Of a stretch of DNA of 5,803 bases, positions 1 to 4,072 are shown in pieces (positions within the stretch are counted from its first letter, which is position 1; every line of letters begins with the position of its first letter). The stretch spans positions 1 to 5,803 of the forward strand of contig CAMEUH010000166.1 in the NCBI GenBank assembly GCA_945938055.1. The letters run 5' to 3'. Source of the DNA: an uncultured Eubacteriaceae bacterium. Its GTDB lineage: Bacteria > Bacillota > Clostridia > Lachnospirales > Lachnospiraceae. Under the pieces are notes generated by a model. That model searched no databases, was not told where the DNA came from, and saw nothing but the letters and a program-made list of their open reading frames with translations. The position numbers and the translations under genes are program-made.

Positions 1-40
1 CTACTGCCTTCTTAAGTACTTTTTTGCTCTTTTTGTTCAT
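1..40 (-). CDS. 5' end of a gene running off the left edge, probably a secreted or membrane protein
   Basis: Only the first 13 codons are inside the window, reading MNKKSKKVLKKAV and staying open to the edge. A TGAGGT ribosome binding site (plus-strand 47-52) lies six bases before the ATG, which supports a real start. The very lysine-rich beginning resembles the positively charged n-region of a signal peptide, but the hydrophobic part would lie outside, so export is inferred. It begins 26 bases after the stop of the YD-repeat protein gene with no terminator between, so the two are probably co-transcribed from the riboswitch promoter. The function cannot be determined from this fragment. A larger Rhs/YD-repeat or other surface protein would fit the context, but nothing here proves it. 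Confidence 0.55.
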   Translation of the reverse strand, partial: MNKKSKKVLKKAV

Positions 41-66
41 ATTGGTACCTCACATTTCAACACATA

Positions 67-534
67 TTATAAAAATAATTTCTGTAATAACTGAATCAGC
101 TTTGTCAATAAAGTCCATTCCCGTTTTATCCGAACTTCAAATTGCTCTTCCGTCTGACTATGATTTCCTTCAGACTCTGTGGTATTCTCCCCGTTTCCCT
201 GTTCCTCCTCTATGATGACCTGTTCCATTCGGCGGATTCCATTTAACTTCTGTCTGTTTCTGTTTAAAATCTCTTCCAGACCACTTTTTCGTTCCCCAGA
301 GCTGGTTATTTTAAGAATATTTCCATTTGCATCATATTCATACCGAACACCACTCCCATCCTGATAAGTTACCTGGGTCACTCTTCCCAGCTTATCATAT
401 TCATATTCCGTATTCTCCGCATTTTTTGCTTCAGATGCCATAACTTGTTCCGCTACAGCCATGCAAAAAACCATGATACAAATCATGAACAATTTACCTG
501 CATTACCATTGTTTCTTTCCTTTTGTCTGAACAT
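67..534 (-). CDS. small secreted YD-repeat (Rhs-type) protein
   Basis: This 155-residue protein has a probable signal peptide: basic residues at 3-14, a hydrophobic core at about 15-28, and a plausible cleavage after VMA at residue 33. Two consecutive YD-type units follow, YEYDKLGRVTQVTY (about 44-57) and YEYDANGNILKIT (about 65-77), the hallmark of Rhs/YD-repeat proteins. The rest (82-155) is charged and probably helical, then rich in Glu, Asn and Thr, ending in a Leu-rich tail. Known Rhs proteins carry many such repeats that build a hollow shell; here only about two are present, with no core-associated end or toxin domain. It may be a stand-alone mini-protein or a remnant. The start is fixed by AGGAGG just upstream (plus 545-550). 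A riboswitch and terminator precede it, so expression probably responds to cyclic-di-GMP. Its molecular role is unknown. Confidence 0.85.
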   Translation of the reverse strand: MFRQKERNNGNAGKLFMICIMVFCMAVAEQVMASEAKNAENTEYEYDKLGRVTQVTYQDGSGVRYEYDANGNILKITSSGERKSGLEEILNRNRQKLNGIRRMEQVIIEEEQGNGENTTESEGNHSQTEEQFEVRIKREWTLLTKLIQLLQKLFL

Positions 535-590
535 TTTTATTTTTCCTCCTGATTATTTTAACATGAAAGCATCCGGTCCCCTCTGAACGT

Positions 591-629
591 AAAAAGACCG
601 CAGTAGTATCCATCATACATACTGCGGTC
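591..629 (-). terminator. intrinsic terminator, expression platform of the riboswitch
   Basis: On the minus strand a perfect ten-base-pair stem, GACCGCAGTA with TACTGCGGTC, is continued by a GTAT/ATAC inner stem across one bulged base and closed by a five-base loop. A run of five U follows at once (plus 591-595). It lies between the riboswitch aptamer and the ribosome binding site of the YD-repeat gene, so it can stop transcription before the coding region. There is no T-run on the other side, so it acts on the minus strand only. It starts six bases after the aptamer's P1 helix ends. No obvious anti-terminator overlapping the stem was found, so whether the ligand switches the gene on or off cannot be read from the sequence. 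Confidence 0.88.
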
Positions 630-635
630 AACCTA

Positions 636-740
636 TCATTGATATAGCGTAAAATCTGTCATCCTCTTTGGTGCCTGAATATCATTAGACGTTCGACTTT
701 GCGTCCATACGTTTCCGTATGTTTGCCCTCATACTAATGA
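636..740 (-). promoter_or_regulatory. cyclic-di-GMP-I (GEMM-I) riboswitch aptamer
   Basis: The minus strand carries the conserved GEMM-I core: GAGGGCAAAC (730-721), a short hairpin ATAC-GGAAAC-GTAT (720-707) with the GNRA tetraloop, then GGACGCAAAG (706-697). Next come the tetraloop-receptor strands CTAATG (688-683) and GATGACAG (663-656). I can fold a P3 helix from AAAGTC (700-695) with GATTTT (656-651) plus GTC (690-688) with GAC (660-658). An enclosing P1 pairs TCATTAGTAT (740-731) with ATATCAATGA (645-636), with one mismatch and one G-U pair. Known members bind cyclic-di-GMP and control motility, adhesion and surface genes. The G of the GGG motif that contacts the ligand in this class is kept (by alignment, position 727), which argues against the G-to-A cGAMP variants. 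The 3' pocket strand is less typical. Confidence 0.88.
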
Positions 741-744
741 ATTT

Positions 745-773
745 AGTATAGGAAGTTCTGTATTCTTTGTCAA
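745..773 (-). promoter_or_regulatory. consensus sigma-A promoter of the riboswitch/YD-repeat operon
   Basis: The minus strand has TTGACA (773-768), a 17-base spacer, and TATACT (750-745). That is a perfect -35 box and a -10 box with one mismatch to TATAAT. Transcription should start near 738-740, right at the first base of the riboswitch P1 helix, which independently supports the riboswitch call. A strong constitutive promoter followed by a ligand-gated terminator is the expected layout for this regulator class. Confidence 0.85.
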
Positions 774-815
774 GGAAAAATTTGGACAGGCGGTATAATT
801 TTCCTCAAAAGCTCA

Positions 816-844
816 TTGATTAAATCCCCCGAATATTGTATAAT
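816..844 (+). promoter_or_regulatory. sigma-A promoter of uxaC
   Basis: TTGATT (816-821) and TATAAT (839-844) are separated by 17 bases. The -10 is perfect and the -35 matches four of six positions. The start point would be about 850, giving a leader of roughly 55 bases with the uxaC ribosome binding site at its end. This promoter diverges from the riboswitch promoter; the bases between them (774-815) show no further convincing element. Confidence 0.75.
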
Positions 845-851
845 TAATAAA

Positions 852-865
852 TGAAAGCACTTACA
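852..865 (+). promoter_or_regulatory. cre-like operator (CcpA) at the uxaC transcription start
   Basis: TGAAAGCACTTACA closely resembles the catabolite-responsive element bound by CcpA in Firmicutes (consensus about TGAAAGCGCTTTCA; it differs at two positions). It lies just downstream of the predicted start point, a common place for repression by blocking early transcription. Carbon catabolite repression of uronate use would make sense. A LacI-type uronate regulator could bind a similar pseudo-palindrome, so the identity of the binding protein is inferred. Confidence 0.55.
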
Positions 866-881
866 TTTTTAAGAAAATGTA
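862..881. repeat. inverted repeat in the uxaC leader, possible operator
   Basis: TACATTTT and AAAATGTA form a perfect eight-base inverted repeat around TAAG, overlapping the last four bases of the cre-like site. It is AT-only apart from one C and one G, so it would be a weak RNA hairpin, with no T-run suited to termination. A DNA operator for a local regulator, for example a GntR- or LacI-type uronate regulator, is possible. Chance occurrence in AT-rich DNA is also possible. Confidence 0.35.
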
Positions 882-906
882 TTTTAAATAAGGAGGAATT
901 ACACAC

Positions 907-2313
907 ATGAAACCATTCATGGACAAAGACTTTTTACTTTCAACCCCAACTGCCCAGAAGCTCTTCCACGAGTATGCTGAGAAGATGCCTGTGCTTGACT
1001 ACCACTGCCACATCAATCCAAAGGAAATTGCCGAAAACAGAAAATTCGAAAACATTACCCAGGTATGGCTTGGCGGCGACCATTACAAGTGGCGTCAGAT
1101 GAGAACCAATGGTGTTGATGAATACTACATCACAGGCGGTGCTTCCGACCGTGAGAAATTCCAGAAATGGGCTGAGACTCTGACAAAGGCAATCGGCAAC
1201 CCACTCTATCACTGGAGTCATCTGGAACTTCAGAGATACTTTGGCTACAATGGTGTATTAAACGCTGATACAGCGGAAGAAGTATGGAATATCTGCAATG
1301 CAAAATTACAGGAGGATTCCATGACTGTCCGTAACTTAATCAAGCAGTCCAATGTTACTTTAATCTGTACAACAGATGACCCTGTTGACTCATTGGAATA
1401 CCATAAGGCGATTGCCGAAGACCCTACCTTCGATGTTCAGGTTCTTCCTGCATGGAGACCGGACAAGGCAATGAACATTGAAAAGCCGGAATACCTTGAT
1501 TACATTGCTAAACTTGCCGAAGTAAGTGGTGTTGCAATTAACAGCTTTGCAGACCTTAAGGAAGCCTTAAAGGTTCGTCTTGCTTTCTTTAATTCCATGG
1601 GATGTAAGGTATCTGACCACGCTCTTGAATATGTAATGTATAAGCCGGCAACAGATGCTGAAATTGAAGCCATTTATGCTAAGAGAGTCAAGGGCGAAGC
1701 TCTTACTGCCAATGAAATTGCTCAGTTTAAGACCGCTTTCATGGTATTTGTCGGAAAAGAATACAATAAGCTTGGATGGGCAATGCAGTTACACTATGGC
1801 ACCATTCGTGACAACAACGTGCTTCGTTATAACCAGCTTGGTCCGGATACCGGTTTTGACTGTATTAATACTTATGACTGCTCACAGGAAATGGCTCAGT
1901 TCCTTAACGCATTAAATGCAACCGATGAGCTTCCTAAGACAATCATTTACTCCTTAAATCCATCCGTTAATGCTGCTATCGGAACCGTAATCGGCTGCTT
2001 CCAGGATTCTAAGGCAATTGGCAAGATTCAGCAGGGTTCCGCATGGTGGTTCAATGATCACAAGGTAGGAATGATTAACCAGATGACCTCTCTTGCAAAC
2101 TTAAGCTTACTTGGCAATTTCATCGGAATGCTTACCGACTCCAGAAGCTTCTTGTCCTACACAAGACACGAGTATTTCAGAAGAATCATGTGTGAATTAA
2201 TCGGTGGCTGGGTAGAAAACGGTGAATATCCAAATGATGAAAAGGCATTAAAAGAAATCGTGGAAGGAATCTCTTACAACAATGCCGTAAGATATTTCGG
2301 GTTTGACCTGTAA
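907..2313 (+). CDS. uxaC: uronate (glucuronate) isomerase
   Basis: Uronate isomerase (EC 5.3.1.12) converts D-glucuronate to D-fructuronate and D-galacturonate to D-tagaturonate, the first cytoplasmic step of hexuronate breakdown. The 468-residue length matches the family (about 465-470). It belongs to the amidohydrolase superfamily: the HxH metal motif is seen as HCHINP (His33, His35) near the N-terminus. Further family blocks are CTTDDP (154-159), PAWRPDK (181-187), LHYG (295-298), and the highly conserved TDSRSFLSY with RHEYFRR (410-426), where Asp411 is the likely strand-8 catalytic aspartate. AGGAGG (891-896) precedes the ATG by ten bases. The gene is intact and monocistronic, ending at a strong terminator. 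No other uronate genes (uxuA, uxuB, kdgK) are in the window, so the rest of the pathway must be elsewhere. A cre-like site suggests catabolite repression. Confidence 0.97.
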   Translation: MKPFMDKDFLLSTPTAQKLFHEYAEKMPVLDYHCHINPKEIAENRKFENITQVWLGGDHYKWRQMRTNGVDEYYITGGASDREKFQKWAETLTKAIGNPLYHWSHLELQRYFGYNGVLNADTAEEVWNICNAKLQEDSMTVRNLIKQSNVTLICTTDDPVDSLEYHKAIAEDPTFDVQVLPAWRPDKAMNIEKPEYLDYIAKLAEVSGVAINSFADLKEALKVRLAFFNSMGCKVSDHALEYVMYKPATDAEIEAIYAKRVKGEALTANEIAQFKTAFMVFVGKEYNKLGWAMQLHYGTIRDNNVLRYNQLGPDTGFDCINTYDCSQEMAQFLNALNATDELPKTIIYSLNPSVNAAIGTVIGCFQDSKAIGKIQQGSAWWFNDHKVGMINQMTSLANLSLLGNFIGMLTDSRSFLSYTRHEYFRRIMCELIGGWVENGEYPNDEKALKEIVEGISYNNAVRYFGFDL

Positions 2314-2346
2314 GAGTCATTTTGACGGACAACCAATATAAAACTC

Positions 2347-2388
2347 AAAAAAGTCTGCTGTAAGTTTTTCTTACATGCAGACTTTTTT
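2347..2388. terminator. bidirectional intrinsic terminator between uxaC and the PAQR gene
   Basis: AGTCTGC pairs with GCAGACT, and inside it TGTAAG pairs with CTTACA with one bulged T, closing on a T-rich loop. Six A precede the stem and six T follow it, so both strands give a GC-containing stem followed by a U-run. It lies in the 96-base gap between two convergent genes and can serve both: uxaC on the plus strand and the membrane protein gene on the minus strand. No second hairpin was seen in the gap. Confidence 0.9.
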
Positions 2389-2409
2389 CATCATCACGTC
2401 ATAAAAGCT

Positions 2410-3060
2410 CTATGCCACAAAACAAAACATTACAACAAAATGGCACGCACTTCCCAGAAGCACGAATACATGGAAGACTTCATGCGAGCCAAAATACTTA
2501 TGTCTTGCATTAAACACCTTAAGCTTTAATGCATAAATCACGCCTCCAATGGTATAAAATACTCCTCCGGCAAGGAGCCATGCAAAAGCCGCCACAGACA
2601 TGCTTGCCCACAGTTGTGAAAAAGCTGCCACACAGACCCATCCCATTCCAATGTACAAGACAGACGAAAACCATTTTGGACAGGTAACCCAGAATAATTT
2701 AATAACTATGCCAAGAATTGCAATGCTCCAGACCGTTACAAGCAGTGGAATTCCAATACTACGCTCCAGAACCAGCAGACATATTGGTGTATAAGAGCCT
2801 GCAATCAGAACCGAAATCATCATATGGTCAATTTTTTTCAGAATCATGTTGACTTTTTCTGAAATGTCAAAAGTATGATATGCCGTACTTGCTGCATACA
2901 ATAAGAACATGCTGAGCATAAACACGGAACATGCAATCCCGCATAACCTTCCCTGACCTGTAAATGCCTTAAAAATCAACGGCATGGCACTTGCTGCCGC
3001 CCCAATCATTCCAATAAAGTGAGTTAATGCACTCCCTGGATCTTTCACTCTTATTTCCAT
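2410..3060 (-). CDS. PAQR / hemolysin III family membrane protein
   Basis: This 216-residue, strongly hydrophobic protein has seven predicted membrane segments (about 12-31, 40-60, 75-98, 103-123, 130-151, 155-178, 195-216). The family signature is clear: SxxYH (STAYH, 58-62) at the end of the second helix, Asp79-His80 near the third, and HEVFH (193-197) with His207 in the last helix. In PAQR receptors the corresponding histidines bind zinc at a hydrolase-like site. Bacterial members (YqfA/HlyIII) are often named hemolysin III after a Bacillus cereus protein, but they are mostly linked to membrane lipid homeostasis, so a haemolysin role should not be assumed. Length is typical of the bacterial family. 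The start is supported by AGGGTGA four bases upstream. It has its own candidate promoter and ends at the shared bidirectional terminator. Confidence 0.93.
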   Translation of the reverse strand: MEIRVKDPGSALTHFIGMIGAAASAMPLIFKAFTGQGRLCGIACSVFMLSMFLLYAASTAYHTFDISEKVNMILKKIDHMMISVLIAGSYTPICLLVLERSIGIPLLVTVWSIAILGIVIKLFWVTCPKWFSSVLYIGMGWVCVAAFSQLWASMSVAAFAWLLAGGVFYTIGGVIYALKLKVFNARHKYFGSHEVFHVFVLLGSACHFVVMFCFVA

Positions 3061-3090
3061 AAAATCACCCTAATCTCGTTTTAATATTTT

Positions 3091-3119
3091 ATGATGTAGT
3101 TTTCATTACTACATATCAT
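3091..3119. repeat. near-palindrome upstream of the PAQR gene
   Basis: ATGTAGT (3094-3100) and ACTACAT (3108-3114) are perfect inverted repeats around a seven-base centre. ATG and CAT extend the symmetry outward with a two-base offset. It lies just downstream of the predicted minus-strand start point of the PAQR gene, so it may be an operator or a hairpin in the leader RNA. No U-run follows on the minus strand, so it is not a terminator. No regulator can be named. Confidence 0.35.
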
Positions 3120-3128
3120 CATATATAT

Positions 3129-3157
3129 GTTATACTACTATCATCCGGATTATGCAA
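3129..3157 (-). promoter_or_regulatory. candidate promoter of the PAQR gene
   Basis: On the minus strand TTGCAT (3157-3152) and TATAAC (3134-3129) are separated by 17 bases. The -10 has one mismatch; the -35 keeps only the TTG core. It is the best-spaced pair in the 200-base gap, and it is needed because the upstream yebC gene has its own terminator. The AT-rich surroundings make false matches easy. Confidence 0.45.
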
Positions 3158-3220
3158 GTATTTTATGTAATCTTAATAATTTTAATTTCTCCTGTCCTTT
3201 CATTTATCCAGATTGAGCCG

Positions 3221-3249
3221 AAAAAAATGGATGCCGCAAAGGCACCCAT
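3221..3249 (-). terminator. intrinsic terminator after yebC
   Basis: On the minus strand ATGGGTGCC pairs with GGCATCCAT through nine pairs, one of them G-U, around a five-base TTTGC loop. A run of U follows immediately (plus 3221-3227 is all A). It begins about 28 bases past the yebC stop codon and separates yebC from the PAQR gene. Confidence 0.88.
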
Positions 3250-3277
3250 TCTCTTTTATTCACATCCAGTAACCGGA

Positions 3278-4006
3278 TTATTCATCCCAGTTATGATATA
3301 CTTCCTGAACATCATCTTCCTCATCCAGTAAATCCAGAATACGGTTCATTTTCTTAATATCTTCTTCGCTGGTCAGTTCTACCCAGTTCTGTGGAATCAT
3401 GGTAACATCTGCTGATACCATTGGAATCTTTGCAGCTTCCAGAGCCTCACGAAGTGCCACAAAATCATCCGGGTCTGAGGTAATTTCAAAGCTGTCTTCT
3501 TCCTCAGCGAAATCATCTGCTCCGTTATCCAGCGCAAGCATCATTAAATCATCTGCTTCCATCTCGCACTCTTCTTTATCCACAATAATCTGGCCCTTCT
3601 TATCAAACATGAAAGAAACACAGCCCGGTGTACCAATATTACCGCCGCCCTTTGTAAATGCGCTACGGATATTGGCTGCAGCCCTGTTACGGTTATCCGT
3701 AAGAGCCTCTACAATAATTGCCGTACCATTTGGTCCGTATCCTTCATATGTAACCGCCTCAAAGTTTGCAGCATTGGCATCGCCCGCTGCCTTCTTGATT
3801 GCTCTGTCAATAGTATCATTTGGCATATTATTGGCTTTTGCCTTTGCAACCACCACTGCCAGTTTACTATTGTTATTCACATCCGGTCCGCCTTCCTTTA
3901 CTGCAACCATCAGTTCCTTGCCAAGTCTTGTAAAAATCTTTCCCTTGGCAGCATCATTTTTTTCTTTTTTGTGCTTAATATTTGCAAATTTTGAATGTCC
4001 TGACAT
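3278..4006 (-). CDS. yebC: YebC/TACO1 family (PmpR) protein
   Basis: This 242-residue protein opens with the family hallmark, SGHSKFANIKHKK followed by DAAKGKIF. Later blocks are also typical: YEGYGPNGTA, then ALTDNRNRAAAN, a GGG-containing turn, and VSFMF. The family fold has an N-terminal helical domain (about 1-75) and two alpha/beta domains, the last here very acidic (near EECEMEADDLMM and EEEDSFE). It is cytoplasmic. Members have been described as transcriptional regulators; more recent work on the family, including mitochondrial TACO1, links them to translation of proline-rich stretches, so a ribosome role is plausible. The open frame extends 22 codons further upstream, but AAAGGAGA lies just before the ATG at 4006 and homology starts there, so that start is chosen. 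It has its own promoter and terminator. Family identity is secure; the exact subgroup is not. Confidence 0.95.
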   Translation of the reverse strand: MSGHSKFANIKHKKEKNDAAKGKIFTRLGKELMVAVKEGGPDVNNNSKLAVVVAKAKANNMPNDTIDRAIKKAAGDANAANFEAVTYEGYGPNGTAIIVEALTDNRNRAAANIRSAFTKGGGNIGTPGCVSFMFDKKGQIIVDKEECEMEADDLMMLALDNGADDFAEEEDSFEITSDPDDFVALREALEAAKIPMVSADVTMIPQNWVELTSEEDIKKMNRILDLLDEEDDVQEVYHNWDE

Positions 4007-4042
4007 AAAAAATCTCCTTTGATATTGTAAAACAACATTATT

Positions 4043-4072
4043 ATAATATAATCTTCCCCCAGCCTTTGTCAA
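4043..4072 (-). promoter_or_regulatory. promoter of yebC
   Basis: A perfect TTGACA (4072-4067) is followed after 16 bases by TATATT (4050-4045), or after 18 bases by TATTAT (4048-4043). Either gives a good sigma-A promoter, ending roughly 30-35 bases before the yebC ribosome binding site. The -35 box starts at the base immediately after the stop codon of the upstream gene. No terminator separates the two genes, so read-through may also contribute. Confidence 0.7.

Noticed and set aside
67..534. Polymorphic Rhs toxin interpretation of the YD-repeat protein
   Set aside because: There is no Rhs core-associated end, no protease motif and no toxin domain; the protein is only 155 residues long.
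794..799. A second TATAAT on the plus strand upstream of uxaC
   Set aside because: No acceptable -35 box lies 16-18 bases upstream (the TTGTCA nearby is 22 bases away), and a better promoter with correct spacing is present at 816-844.
940..1221. Minus-strand open frame opposite the start of uxaC
   Set aside because: It lies wholly within a certain gene and has no motif of its own.
2410..3060. Naming the PAQR-family protein a cytolysin or virulence factor
   Set aside because: The hemolysin III name is historical; the seven-helix fold with conserved His, Asp and Ser residues points to the PAQR membrane-protein family.
3399..4022. Long plus-strand open frame (207 codons) opposite yebC
   Set aside because: It is Ser/Ala-rich low-complexity sequence produced by the antisense of yebC, with no recognisable motif.
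4007..4072. N-terminal extension of yebC by 22 codons to position 4072
   Set aside because: The extension has no family similarity, covers the promoter and the ribosome binding site, and the family always starts at the SGHSK motif.
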